A DNA stretch of 15,974 bases from Deltaproteobacteria bacterium (GCA_947483545.1 CANKNP010000081.1:1-15974), one strand, 5' to 3'; counted from the stretch's first letter, positions 7,541 through 15,708 are shown. Notes: generated from the sequence alone by a model not told the origin. A program made the numbers and translations.

Positions 7541-8503
7541 GTGCCCCTTGTCACCCTGATTGAAGGCGATGGCGTTGGACCCCAGGTCGCGTCGGTGGTC
7601 CGTGATGTGCTGGACGCGCTTCATGCGCCGATTACGTGGGAGGTCCAGGACGGCCATGACGTCGAGGCTGCGGTCGCCTCGATCAAGCGCACCGGGCTCG
7701 CACTGAAGGGCAAGGTCAACGCGCGGCCGGTGGTGGGACAAGCGCCCTACACCGTGCGTTTTCGTCGGTCGCTCGGCGTGGAAATCCTAGAACGCCACGT
7801 GCACAATCTCCGGGGTTTGCCCGCCCGCGCGACGGGCATCGACATCATGGTCGTTCGCGAGGCGACGGAGGACATCTACGCGGGCTTCGAACACCAGGTC
7901 ACCCCTGGCGTGTACGAGAGCATCAAGGTCACGACGCGCGCCGCGTGCGAGCGTGTGCACCGTCATGCGTTCGAATGGGCCAGGGCCAACGGGCGCAAGC
8001 GCGTGACCACGGTGCACAAGGCCAACATCATGAAGAAGGCGGACGGCATGTTTCTCGCCGTCGGTCAGGCCATGGCCGGCGAGTATCCGGAGCTGAAGCA
8101 CGACGACGTGATTGTGGACGCCCTCTGCATGCAGTTGGTGCGTCGGCCCCAGGCGTTCGACGTCCTGGTGTGCGGAAACCTCTTCGGCGACATCGTCAGC
8201 GACTGTGCAGCCGGGATGACGGGCGGGCTCGCGGTGGCCACGGCCATCGGGCGCGGTCCCGGCATCACGCTGTTCGAGAACACCCATTCCACGACCATTG
8301 ATGTCGTCGGCGAGGACGGCGCCACACCCTACCCGCACCTCGGGTTGGCCTGCGATCTGCTGCGTCACGTTGGCGAGGCCGAGCTAGCGCGCCGGCTGCG
8401 TCACGCGTGCGAGGAGGCCCTCATGGCCGGCCTCATTCCCCTCGACGGCGGTGGCTCCGCCACGTGCTCTGCGATCCGGGACGCGGTGATCGCCGGGCTG
8501 TGA
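7541..8503 (+). CDS. Isocitrate/isopropylmalate dehydrogenase family, degenerate (pseudo-catalytic or regulatory) paralogue
   Basis: 320 aa, from GTG 7541, six nt after GGAG, which overlaps the end of the upstream gene. It opens with VTLIEGDGVGPQV and carries EATEDIYAGFEH, HKANIMKKADGMFL (Lys160), VDALCMQLV (Asp193) and NLFGDIVSD (Asp217, Asp221). An ungapped match to the upstream paralogue puts Pro69 and Thr71 where the substrate Ser and Asn should be, although Arg75, Arg85, Arg106 and Tyr113 are kept. The cofactor loop HGTAPDIAG has become HSTTIDVVG and the following ANP is lost. This resembles the beta/gamma regulatory subunits of eukaryotic NAD-IDH, which are also eroded in these places. 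The likely role is as a partner that completes the active site of the upstream subunit; a different substrate is the main alternative. A twin palindrome begins at its stop codon. Confidence 0.85.
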   Translation: MPLVTLIEGDGVGPQVASVVRDVLDALHAPITWEVQDGHDVEAAVASIKRTGLALKGKVNARPVVGQAPYTVRFRRSLGVEILERHVHNLRGLPARATGIDIMVVREATEDIYAGFEHQVTPGVYESIKVTTRAACERVHRHAFEWARANGRKRVTTVHKANIMKKADGMFLAVGQAMAGEYPELKHDDVIVDALCMQLVRRPQAFDVLVCGNLFGDIVSDCAAGMTGGLAVATAIGRGPGITLFENTHSTTIDVVGEDGATPYPHLGLACDLLRHVGEAELARRLRHACEEALMAGLIPLDGGGSATCSAIRDAVIAGL

Positions 8504-8554
8504 CTCTCATGAGAGGACGAGCGGCCCGCGTTTACTCTCATGAGAGGACGAGCG
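8503..8554. promoter_or_regulatory. Two identical 12-bp palindromes 31 bp apart (candidate operator)
   Basis: A 21-bp direct repeat occurs at 8503-8523 and 8534-8554. Each copy contains the perfect palindrome CTCTCATGAGAG (8504-8515 and 8535-8546). The centres are 31 bp apart, about three helical turns, so two dimeric regulators would bind on the same DNA face. The site lies between the second dehydrogenase stop and the tldD-like gene, so it most likely controls the latter. No regulator gene is present in the window. Confidence 0.6.
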
Positions 8555-8577
8555 CGCAGCCGCGGCCCCCCCCGGCA

Positions 8578-8583
8578 TATACG
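8578..8583 (+). promoter_or_regulatory. Possible -10 element of the tldD-like gene
   Basis: TATACG matches four of six consensus positions in an otherwise GC-rich stretch. No -35 box is visible 16-18 bp upstream, and the nearer palindrome ends at 8546. If used, transcription would begin near 8590, which is also the predicted GTG start, and no Shine-Dalgarno sequence precedes that start. Tentative. Confidence 0.25.
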
Positions 8584-8589
8584 GCGCCC

Positions 8590-10287
8590 GTGAACCGAAC
8601 CCCCGCTGCTGTCCCCGTGATCCTGGCCCTGCTGTCGCTCACGTTGGCGGCGGGTGCGAACGCCACGTCCATCCCCGTCCCGCCGGATGTCGTGCTCGGC
8701 GCGCTCTCGGACGCGCTGGGTGCGCTCCAATTGGACACGGCTGGCGACCCCGACGCACCCTATTTCACCGCCCTGGCGATGACGGAGGAGACGTCGGTGG
8801 TGCTCCAAGGCACGCACGGGACCTGGGCGGGTGACCAGCACAGTCACCATCGGGTGGGCGACGTGGACCTGCGGGTCGGGTCCATGACGCTGGACAACAC
8901 GCACAAGCTGAGGGACGCCGGTTGGTTTGAGCGCAATGATCGCCCGGATATTCGTCCCGCGCTGACTGATAACCGGACGGTGATCACCCAAGCCTACCTC
9001 CGCGGCTTGGACGACGCCTGGCGCTCGGCCAAGCGCCAGTTGATCAAGATCCGCTCCAACGATGCGGTCAAGGTGATGCGCGAGGATCAGAGCGCGGATT
9101 TCTCGGCCTACACGCCGGTGCAGGTGCGGGACCCCGTGCCCGCCGCCCCGCTGGACGAGGCCGCCTGGCGCAAGATCGTCACGGATCTATCCGTGATCTA
9201 CTTGAACTATGCGGACATCAACGACAGCGGCGTCCAACTCACGGCGGAGACGACCCGCCGCTGGCTGGTGACCTCGGAGGGCACGCGCATCGCGGACGGC
9301 GGCCAGCATTACCGGTTCTCCACGTGGGGCAGCGCCATTGCAGCGGACGGCATGGAGCTACAGGCCTACAACTACCTGGACGTGAGCGCCCTCGAACACC
9401 TTCCCGACCTCGCGGCGTTGCAGGCGATGACTCGGGAGACGGCCGAGCAGCTTGTAGCGCTTCGGCGGGCGCCGATCGTGGACCCCTACAGCGGGCCGGC
9501 GATCCTGCGGGGGCGGGCCGCCGGAGTGTTCTTCCACGAGATTTTTGGCCACCGCGTGGAGGGGCACCGACAGAAAGATGAGGATGAAGGCCAGACATTC
9601 ACCGCTCGGGTGAACCAGCGGATCCTGCCCGATTTCTTGAGCGTCGCCGACGATCCCACGATTGCGCAGCGCGGCGGCGTGGACTTGAACGGCACCTATC
9701 GGTGGGATGACGAGGGGGTACCTGCGCAGCGCGTAGCGCTCGTGGACGCCGGGATCTTGAAGAACTTCCTGATGTCGCGGTCTCCGATTGAGAACTTTCC
9801 GACCTCCAACGGCCACGGCCGCCGGCAGCCGGGCATGGGGGTTGTGCCGCGCCAGGGGAACCTGATGGTCGAGGCCAGCCGCACGGTTCCCTACGAGCAG
9901 CTCCGGAAGATGCTGGTGGAGGAGGTCAAACGTCAGAAGAAGCCGTTCGGACTCATCTTTGACGACATCTCGGGCGGCTTCACCTTCACCGGTCGGAGCG
10001 AGCCCAATGCGTTCGCGGTGCAGCCCGTGATGGTCTGGCGTGTGTACACGGACGGTCGTCCGGATGAGCTGGTCCGCGGCGTCGATATGATCGGCACGCC
10101 CCTCACCACGTTTGAGCGGATCCTCGCGGCGGCCGACGACGTCGATATTTTCAATGGTGTGTGTGGTGCCGAGAGCGGCTGGGTCCCCGTGAGCGCCAGC
10201 TCTCCGAGCCTGCTCATCGGAGAGGTGGAGGTTCAACGCCGACAGAAGGGCAACGATCGGCCGCCGATCCTGCCGCCTCCTTCTTGA
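8590..10287 (+). CDS. Exported TldD/PmbA-family metallopeptidase
   Basis: 565 aa, longer than the roughly 480 of E. coli TldD. The frame is open upstream, but GTG 8590 exposes a clean Sec signal peptide (MNRTPAAVPVILALLSLTLAAGANA, cleavage near 25/26), so I place the start there even though no ribosome binding site is visible. Residues about 27-300 are the family N-terminal domain (RVGSMTLDNT, YLNYADINDSG). The metal site is HEIFGH (His316, Glu317, His321) followed by RVEGHRQKDEDEGQTF. The C-terminal domain carries Cys525 in VCGAESGWVPVSASSPSL, the position of the third zinc ligand in TldD. All catalytic residues are therefore present. Cytosolic TldD works with TldE, which lacks the HExxxH motif; no TldE-like gene is here and this protein appears exported, so its substrate is unknown. 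It converges on parE with a 3-bp gap. Confidence 0.92.
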   Translation: MNRTPAAVPVILALLSLTLAAGANATSIPVPPDVVLGALSDALGALQLDTAGDPDAPYFTALAMTEETSVVLQGTHGTWAGDQHSHHRVGDVDLRVGSMTLDNTHKLRDAGWFERNDRPDIRPALTDNRTVITQAYLRGLDDAWRSAKRQLIKIRSNDAVKVMREDQSADFSAYTPVQVRDPVPAAPLDEAAWRKIVTDLSVIYLNYADINDSGVQLTAETTRRWLVTSEGTRIADGGQHYRFSTWGSAIAADGMELQAYNYLDVSALEHLPDLAALQAMTRETAEQLVALRRAPIVDPYSGPAILRGRAAGVFFHEIFGHRVEGHRQKDEDEGQTFTARVNQRILPDFLSVADDPTIAQRGGVDLNGTYRWDDEGVPAQRVALVDAGILKNFLMSRSPIENFPTSNGHGRRQPGMGVVPRQGNLMVEASRTVPYEQLRKMLVEEVKRQKKPFGLIFDDISGGFTFTGRSEPNAFAVQPVMVWRVYTDGRPDELVRGVDMIGTPLTTFERILAAADDVDIFNGVCGAESGWVPVSASSPSLLIGEVEVQRRQKGNDRPPILPPPS

Positions 10288-10290
10288 CAC

Positions 10291-12240
10291 TCACACGTCC
10301 AACACCTGCACGGTGTTCATCCGCTCCATGATCTCGCGGAAGCGCGGCTTGGCGTCCTTGCCCATCAGATCGGCCATGACCTGATCGGTGGCGGTCCGCT
10401 GGCCCTCGCCGATGATCACGCGCAGCAGCCGACGCTTCTTGGGGTCCAGCGTGGTCTCGTACAGCGTCTTGGGCGGCATCTCGCCAAGACCCTTGAACCG
10501 CGTGATCTCGGGCGTGCTCCGCGGCGGCAGCTTCTTGATCACCTTGTCTCGCGCGGCTTCGTCGGCGGCCCACCACGTCTGTTGGCCCACGTCGATTCGG
10601 TAGAGGGGTGGCTGCGCCAGGTAGATGTGGCCCGCGTCGATCAGCCGCGTCATGTGCCTGTAGAAGAACGCCAGCAGCAACGTCGCGATGTGGTGACCAT
10701 CGCTGTCCGCGTCCATCAGCAGGATGATGCGGCCGTACCTTAGCTTGGACAGATCCATGTCTTTGCCGATCCCACAACCCAAGGCCTGGACCACGTTTCG
10801 CAGCTCCTCGTGCTCCATCACCTTGGCGAGGCCCGCGGCTTCGGTGTTCAGCACTTTTCCGCGCAGCGGCAGGATCGCCTGGAATTCACGGTCACGGCCT
10901 TGTTTGGCCGAGCCGCCGGCCGAGTCCCCTTCGACGATGAACAGCTCCGCGACATCGCCATCCGACGAGGAGCAGTCCGCCAGCTTGCCAGGGAGATTCA
11001 GACGATTGTTCACCGGCGACTTGCGCCGCACCTGGTCTTCCGCCGTCCGGCTCGCGATGCGCGCCCGCGCCGCTTGAATCACCCGGTTTACGATGGTGTC
11101 CGCGCCGGTGCGGTTCTGGTTCAGCCAGTGCTCCAGCGCCTGCCGGATCGCCTGATCCACGACCGCCTTGACCTCGGGGTTGTTCAACTTCTCCTTGGTT
11201 TGGCCTTGGAACTGTGGTTCAGCGACGAACACCGACGTGATGCACACCACCCCCTCACGAATATCCTCCGCGGTGAGCACAATCCCGCGCGGCGCCAGCG
11301 CATGCGTCTCGATGTAGCTGCGTATGGCCTTGTTGATCGCGTCCCGGGCGCCTGCTTCGTGCGTTCCACCCGAGGGGTTCGGCACCCCGTTGGCGAACGA
11401 CGCGAACCGTTCCCGATTGCCGTCGGTCCACGCCAACACACACTGCACGCGCACCGTGTTCTCTTTGTCCGTTCCGGCCAGCGCGACGGCCTCTTTGTCC
11501 ACGATGAACGGCTCGCTGTGGACCACCCGCCGATCATCCTTCTTGCACAGCAGCGCCAGATAGTCCCGCAGCCCGCCGTCGAATCGGAACTCCAGGTTTT
11601 CGCCCTTGACTTCATCTTTGAGGACGATGCGGAGCCCTTTGTGGATGTAGGCGGTGACCTCGATGCGGTCGCGCACGGTCTCGGCGTCAAATCCAAGCGG
11701 GCCGAAGATCTCCGGGTCGGGCCGAAATCGGATGGTCGTTCCGGTGCCGCGGGCTTCATTTCCGCGGACGAGCGGCCCGGTGGGACGCCCGCGCTTGTAC
11801 GTCTGGCGGTGGTCGAAGCCCCCGCGCCGAACCACCGCGGTCAATTCCTCTGACAGCGCGTTCACCACGCTGGATCCCACCCCGTGCAGCCCGCCGGCGG
11901 TCCGGTACGACTTACCGTCAAACTTTCCGCCCGAGTGAAGCGTACACAGGATCAGCTCCAGCGCGGGCTTCTTGTGGATGGGGTGCATGTCGATTGGGAT
12001 CCCACGCCCATTGTCCTGCACGCTCGCGCTCCGGCCATCCGCATGCAGCGTGACGGTCACCGTGGTGGCGTGGCCGTTCATCGCCTCGTCTACGGAATTA
12101 TCGACCAATTCCCACAGCAGGTGGTGAAAACCATCGGTGCCGGTGCCGCCGATGTACATGCCTGGACGCTTCCGGACGGGCTCAAGGCCCTCCAGAACGG
12201 TGATCGCGCTCGCGTTGTATTCAGCGGCTGGGGGTGCCAT
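10291..12240 (-). CDS. parE: Type IIA DNA topoisomerase subunit B (topoisomerase IV ParE)
   Basis: 649-aa ATPase subunit, which pairs with the subunit A encoded immediately upstream. ATG 12240 overlaps the parC stop by 1 nt (TGATG), with AGGAG just upstream inside parC. GHKL ATPase motifs: RKRPGMYIG, ELVDNSVDEA (Glu44, Asn48), QDNGRGIP (Asp76), GGLHGVGSSVVNALS. The transducer domain ends with the QTKEKLNNPEV lysine loop. The TOPRIM domain has EGDSAGGSAKQGRDREFQAI, PLRGKVLN and MDADSDGHHIATLL; RFKGLGEM and the C-terminal tail follow. ADSDGxHIATLL resembles ParE more than the usual GyrB form DADVDGxHIRTL, and the length suits ParE. GyrB of a second gyrase-like enzyme cannot be excluded without a tree. 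Confidence 0.88.
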   Translation of the reverse strand: MAPPAAEYNASAITVLEGLEPVRKRPGMYIGGTGTDGFHHLLWELVDNSVDEAMNGHATTVTVTLHADGRSASVQDNGRGIPIDMHPIHKKPALELILCTLHSGGKFDGKSYRTAGGLHGVGSSVVNALSEELTAVVRRGGFDHRQTYKRGRPTGPLVRGNEARGTGTTIRFRPDPEIFGPLGFDAETVRDRIEVTAYIHKGLRIVLKDEVKGENLEFRFDGGLRDYLALLCKKDDRRVVHSEPFIVDKEAVALAGTDKENTVRVQCVLAWTDGNRERFASFANGVPNPSGGTHEAGARDAINKAIRSYIETHALAPRGIVLTAEDIREGVVCITSVFVAEPQFQGQTKEKLNNPEVKAVVDQAIRQALEHWLNQNRTGADTIVNRVIQAARARIASRTAEDQVRRKSPVNNRLNLPGKLADCSSSDGDVAELFIVEGDSAGGSAKQGRDREFQAILPLRGKVLNTEAAGLAKVMEHEELRNVVQALGCGIGKDMDLSKLRYGRIILLMDADSDGHHIATLLLAFFYRHMTRLIDAGHIYLAQPPLYRIDVGQQTWWAADEAARDKVIKKLPPRSTPEITRFKGLGEMPPKTLYETTLDPKKRRLLRVIIGEGQRTATDQVMADLMGKDAKPRFREIMERMNTVQVLDV

Positions 12241-14579
12241 CAGCTCTCCTCACCTGGAACGGCGGACTTACCCAACCGGATGTCTGGAACACGCTTCCAC
12301 AGCGCAAAATGGCCCCGTTTGAACAGGCTCCGGCCCTTGGCCCCCCGTTTCCCGCCGTAGCGGGCCGCCGTCACAACCTCTTCGCGGCCGAGCGCCGTCA
12401 GCACCGTCGGGCCGAACTTGGGATCACTCGACGGCTCCACCGCGAACACGCTGTCGGCGGGATCCAGGCTGATCGCGACCAACCCTTTTCCAGCCGCCTT
12501 GATCGTGCCCACTTCGGCCATGGGGAATACCAAGACATTTCCCATCGTCGAGGCAATACAGACGTGCTCGTTCCCCGGACTGACCCACGCGTTGATCAGG
12601 CTGTCCGGTGCGGTCTGCCCATCCGGCTCTTCCAGCCGCATGAACTTCCGCCCGTTCTTGGTCGAGACCTCAGCGAACAAGGCGAGACCGAGCCGAGCGA
12701 TCCGGCCCTTGGCGCTCACCCCCACAAGGTGCGGGAGCGGGGGGTCGTCCGTGCCCAAGGCGACGCTGCCATCCGGCGCGGGGAGCTGGCGAAGGTCGTG
12801 GGAGATCAGCGCGATCACGCGCTCGCCGTTCCCGAACGCGAAGGTCTTCTGCACGGGTTCGCCATGGCCGGTCGTCGGCGGGATGGCGTCCACCCGAAGC
12901 GTGTAGGCAGCACCCACGTTGGTCAGCAGTGTCAGCGTGCTCACCGTGGAGGCGCGAAAGGCCCAACTGACGCTGTCGCCCTCGCGAACGCGGACCTTGT
13001 CGATGCCTGTGAGCGAGCCCTGGCGCTTGATGTAGCCATCCTTCGTGAGGACGACGATCGTGTCCTCCTGCACGATGTAGGCGTCCTCGGAGTAGGTCGG
13101 CTCGGGGGTCGCGTTGGCGATGACGGTGCGGCGGGCCACACCGTGCTGCTTGCGGATATCGACAAGCTCGTCGCGCACCACCTGCCAGAGCGCGACCTGT
13201 GAGGAGAGGATGGCGCCCAACTTGGCCGCTTCGGCTTGCTTTTGGGCCAACTCTTCCATGATCAGGTTGATCTCGAGCCGGGCGAGTCGGTACAGTCGCA
13301 GCTCCAGGATCGCGTCCACCTGCTCGTCCGAGAGCCCAAACCGCGCCATCAGCCGCTCGGCGGCGTCCCGCTTTCCCTCGCTCGCCCGGATGATCTTGAT
13401 CACCTCGTCGAGGATGGGGAACACACGTGCGTAGCCCTCCAAAATATGGATGCGTTTCTGCAGCTCCGCCACGTCGAACGCGGTGCGTTTGCGCACGGTC
13501 TCGCAACGAAACTCCAGCCAGAACCGGAGTACCTCGCGCAAGTTCAGGCGCTCCGGGCGCCCGATATCCGGGTTCTCGGTGGGCGTGAGCACGGTGATGT
13601 TCACATGGAACAGCTCGGCGATGTCCGTTTGTTTGTACAGCCAGGCCATCGCGGGCTCCGCATCCTCGGGCGCGCGAAGCTCCAAGACAACCCGGACCTC
13701 GTCCGTCGACTCGTCTCGGACGTCGGTCAACTGCGGGAGTTTGCGCTCCCGAATCGCGGCGCCCACCGACTCGACCCACTTCGCCTTGTTCACCGCGTAG
13801 GGCACCGACTTGATGATGATGTGGTGCTTTCGCCCCTTCTGCTCGCGCTCCCACGTCCCACGCACCCGCACGGTGCCTTTCCCGGTGCTGTACATCTCCA
13901 GCAATTCGTCCGCCCCCGAGGTGATCTCCCCTCCCGTCGGAAAGTCTGGACCTTTCACCTTTTTCGCGAGCTCCTCCACCGACGCTTCCGGCCGGTCGAT
14001 GAGCAACAGACATGCGTCGATCACCTCGCGCAGGTTGTGCGGCGGGATCTTCGTGGCCATGCCGACTGCGATGCCTTCGACGCCGTTCACCAGCACGTTC
14101 GGGAACTGTGCGGGGAGCAGCACCGGCTCTGTGTGTTGGCCGTCGTACGTTGCGCGGAACGGCACCGTCTGTTGCTTCAGTTCGGTGAGCAATTCCATCG
14201 CGATGGGCCGCAGCCGCACCTCGGTGTAGCGCATCGCCGCGGCATTGTCGCCGTCGATACTTCCAAAGTTGCCCTGGCCGTCCACCAGCGGGTGCAGCAG
14301 CGCAAAGTCCTGCGCCATCCGGACCATCGCCTCATAGATCGCGCTGTCGCCGTGCGGATGGTACTTCGCCATGACCTCGCCCACGACCGCGGCAGACTTG
14401 CGATAGCGCGCATCCGGCGTGAGCTTGAGGTTGTGGTACATCGCGTACAGGATGCGCCGCTGCACGGGCTTGAGGCCATCGCGCACGTCGGGCAGCGCCC
14501 GGGAGGTGATCACCGAGAGCGCGTAGGTGATGTAGCGCTCGCGGACCGCGTCGTTGAGCGGGATCGTCGTGGGGTCCAT
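12240..14579 (-). CDS. parC: Type IIA DNA topoisomerase subunit A (topoisomerase IV ParC)
   Basis: 779-aa DNA breakage-reunion subunit. It begins at ATG 14579; no strong ribosome binding site is visible. The winged-helix core contains [19 protein letters not shown], the quinolone-resistance region [18 protein letters not shown] with Ser79 and Glu83 in the drug-sensitive state of ParC, and the catalytic tyrosine Tyr118 in [22 protein letters not shown] is GyrA-like. The tower and coiled coil follow ([14 protein letters not shown], about 430-475), then a C-terminal beta-pinwheel with blades such as [18 protein letters not shown] and [10 protein letters not shown] find no GyrA box (QRRGGKG) in the first blade; only a loose GGKRGAKG occurs near the end. 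This favours a decatenating topoisomerase IV over a supercoiling gyrase. It is cotranscribed with parE. Confidence 0.88.
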   Translation of the reverse strand: MDPTTIPLNDAVRERYITYALSVITSRALPDVRDGLKPVQRRILYAMYHNLKLTPDARYRKSAAVVGEVMAKYHPHGDSAIYEAMVRMAQDFALLHPLVDGQGNFGSIDGDNAAAMRYTEVRLRPIAMELLTELKQQTVPFRATYDGQHTEPVLLPAQFPNVLVNGVEGIAVGMATKIPPHNLREVIDACLLLIDRPEASVEELAKKVKGPDFPTGGEITSGADELLEMYSTGKGTVRVRGTWEREQKGRKHHIIIKSVPYAVNKAKWVESVGAAIRERKLPQLTDVRDESTDEVRVVLELRAPEDAEPAMAWLYKQTDIAELFHVNITVLTPTENPDIGRPERLNLREVLRFWLEFRCETVRKRTAFDVAELQKRIHILEGYARVFPILDEVIKIIRASEGKRDAAERLMARFGLSDEQVDAILELRLYRLARLEINLIMEELAQKQAEAAKLGAILSSQVALWQVVRDELVDIRKQHGVARRTVIANATPEPTYSEDAYIVQEDTIVVLTKDGYIKRQGSLTGIDKVRVREGDSVSWAFRASTVSTLTLLTNVGAAYTLRVDAIPPTTGHGEPVQKTFAFGNGERVIALISHDLRQLPAPDGSVALGTDDPPLPHLVGVSAKGRIARLGLALFAEVSTKNGRKFMRLEEPDGQTAPDSLINAWVSPGNEHVCIASTMGNVLVFPMAEVGTIKAAGKGLVAISLDPADSVFAVEPSSDPKFGPTVLTALGREEVVTAARYGGKRGAKGRSLFKRGHFALWKRVPDIRLGKSAVPGEES

Positions 14580-14663
14580 GGGGGACCGGGGCGGGAGGAA
14601 ACGGGAGCCCGGGCGGAGCCCGAGCGGGAGGGGCGGCCGCTATATCGCGGGGCGGCGCCAGCG

Positions 14664-14740
14664 GGGGCCAGCCCGGGCGCTGGACAAACAACACCGTCCT
14701 AAGCCCATAGAAGTGCTTGACTTGGGGCCGGGCTGGCCCC
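14664..14740. repeat. 13-bp perfect inverted repeat with internal alternative stem
   Basis: GGGGCCAGCCCGG (14664-14676) is mirrored by CCGGGCTGGCCCC (14728-14740), separated by 51 nt. The right arm can instead fold on itself (14724-14729 with 14735-14740, a 6-bp GGGGCC stem and a 5-nt loop). The two folds exclude each other. It sits in the putative parC leader. Confidence 0.55.
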
Positions 14741-14745
14741 TAACC

Positions 14746-14782
14746 GCACCGTTCCAGGTGGAAGGCGGCGGGGGAACGGTGC
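14746..14782. repeat. 10-bp perfect inverted repeat (hairpin)
   Basis: GCACCGTTCC (14746-14755) pairs with GGAACGGTGC (14773-14782) around a 17-nt loop, six bp from the neighbouring 13-bp inverted repeat. It lies 63 bp beyond the Uma2 stop. Neither strand has a following T-run, so it is not a standard intrinsic terminator. Confidence 0.55.
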
Positions 14783-14844
14783 AAAGAGACCCCCGGGCCG
14801 CGAGCGAGGTTCGCCGAGCGCGCGGATCGGCGGCGCGGATCCCA

Positions 14845-15543
14845 CTACTCCTCCGGGTTGATCCCCAAGGCTCGCAGCTTGGCCGCCATGGCCTCGGCGC
14901 GGGCTTCGGCCTTCTCGCGCTCGCCCTCTGCCTTGGCGCGGTCTTCCTCTGCCTTCCGCGCGTCATCGACCAGCTCCTGGTAGAACCGCAGGGGCTTGCC
15001 ATCGGGTCCGAAGACGTCCAGGGTCGTCTCCGCCGGCTGAAACCGGATCCCCATGCGGGGGCTCACCCAGCCGTTGGTAGCGTCGATCTCGACGAGCGCC
15101 CCGTTGGCGTTCCGCTCATGCACAACGAACTCGTTGTCCTCTGGATCGTAGGTGATGAACTCCTCCACGCCGAGCTTGTCGTAGAGCGTCAGTTTGCGCG
15201 CCCGCTCCGGCCATTTATTGCCGGGCGACCAGACCTCCAGGATCACCTGCGGGATCACGCCGCCCTCCTCCCAGGTCAGGTAGGAGCCTCGGTGGCCTCG
15301 AGGCCGTCCGAACGCCACCAAAACGTCAGGACCGATGCGCTGCTTCGGGTCGCCCTGGACGTAGTACCAGAGCACGTTGCCTGCGACGAAAGCATCGGGG
15401 CAGTGGGCCTCCACGCCGCCCTTGAAACGCACGATCCATTCATATTGACGGGTGTTGTCGGACATCGGCTCGCCGTCGCTGCAGGGGTAGACCACAGGGG
15501 ACGCCGGGCTCGGGGGGCTGGTGAAGCTGGGGGCGGTGGACAT
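14845..15543 (-). CDS. Uma2-family protein (PD-(D/E)XK-type nuclease fold) with C-terminal coiled coil
   Basis: 232 aa from ATG 15543. No clear ribosome binding site precedes it, but the longer start is kept because the YPCSDGEPMSDNTRQ block, as I recall the family, belongs to its conserved N-terminal part; Met27 is a possible alternative. The core shows the Uma2 order: GPDVLVAFGRPRGHRGSY with Asp73, VILEVWSPGN with Glu103, then RKLTLYDKLGVEEFITYDP with the conserved Lys and Tyr. This suggests an intact PD-(D/E)XK active site. Residues about 185-227 form a Glu/Ala/Lys/Arg-rich coiled coil (ARKAEEDRAKAEGEREKAEA), common in this family. The family is abundant in cyanobacteria and Myxococcota and usually annotated as a putative restriction endonuclease; the biological role is not established, and no methylase or transposase is nearby. 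Confidence 0.88.
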   Translation of the reverse strand: MSTAPSFTSPPSPASPVVYPCSDGEPMSDNTRQYEWIVRFKGGVEAHCPDAFVAGNVLWYYVQGDPKQRIGPDVLVAFGRPRGHRGSYLTWEEGGVIPQVILEVWSPGNKWPERARKLTLYDKLGVEEFITYDPEDNEFVVHERNANGALVEIDATNGWVSPRMGIRFQPAETTLDVFGPDGKPLRFYQELVDDARKAEEDRAKAEGEREKAEARAEAMAAKLRALGINPEE

Positions 15544-15627
15544 TGGCGTAGCTTACCGCGTGCGGCCGCCGGGTGTGAAGCGGCGTTCCACGGCCCGGGT
15601 CGGCGGCACGACAAGGGAAGCGAGCCG

Positions 15628-15655
15628 CCCCAACGCCGGAGTACCCGCGTTGGGG
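15628..15655. repeat. 9-bp inverted repeat upstream of the Uma2 gene
   Basis: CCCCAACGC (15628-15636) and GCGTTGGGG (15647-15655) pair perfectly around a 10-nt loop, 85 bp upstream of the Uma2 start. It could be an operator or a leader hairpin. The surrounding interval 15544-15742 shows no supported gene. Confidence 0.4.
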
Positions 15656-15708
15656 GCCCCGGCAACTCGGGAATCCTCTGGCGGTCGTCGCTAAGGCCAA
15701 TGCCGGTC

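Larger units (their letters stand above)
14580..14844 (-). other. Structured 265-bp interval between the Uma2 gene and parC
   Basis: No coding frame is supported here. It contains two perfect inverted repeats (listed separately) and, on the minus strand, a weak -10-like GATATA (14646-14641) about 60 nt before the parC start, without a matching -35. It is the only space for a promoter of the parC-parE operon and for an end of the Uma2 transcript. No U-tract terminator is seen. Confidence 0.5.

Noticed and set aside
8407..8589. Upstream start for the TldD-like protein, overlapping the second dehydrogenase gene
   Set aside because: It would place an unstructured extension ahead of a clear signal peptide and make the twin palindromes coding, although their identity and symmetry fit a DNA site better.
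14664..14740. Miniature transposable element bounded by 13-bp terminal repeats
   Set aside because: No target-site duplication flanks it and no other copy is seen in the window; a leader structure is a simpler reading.
14746..14782. Intrinsic terminator of the Uma2 gene
   Set aside because: The stem is good, but neither strand has a T-run after it and the 17-nt loop is long.
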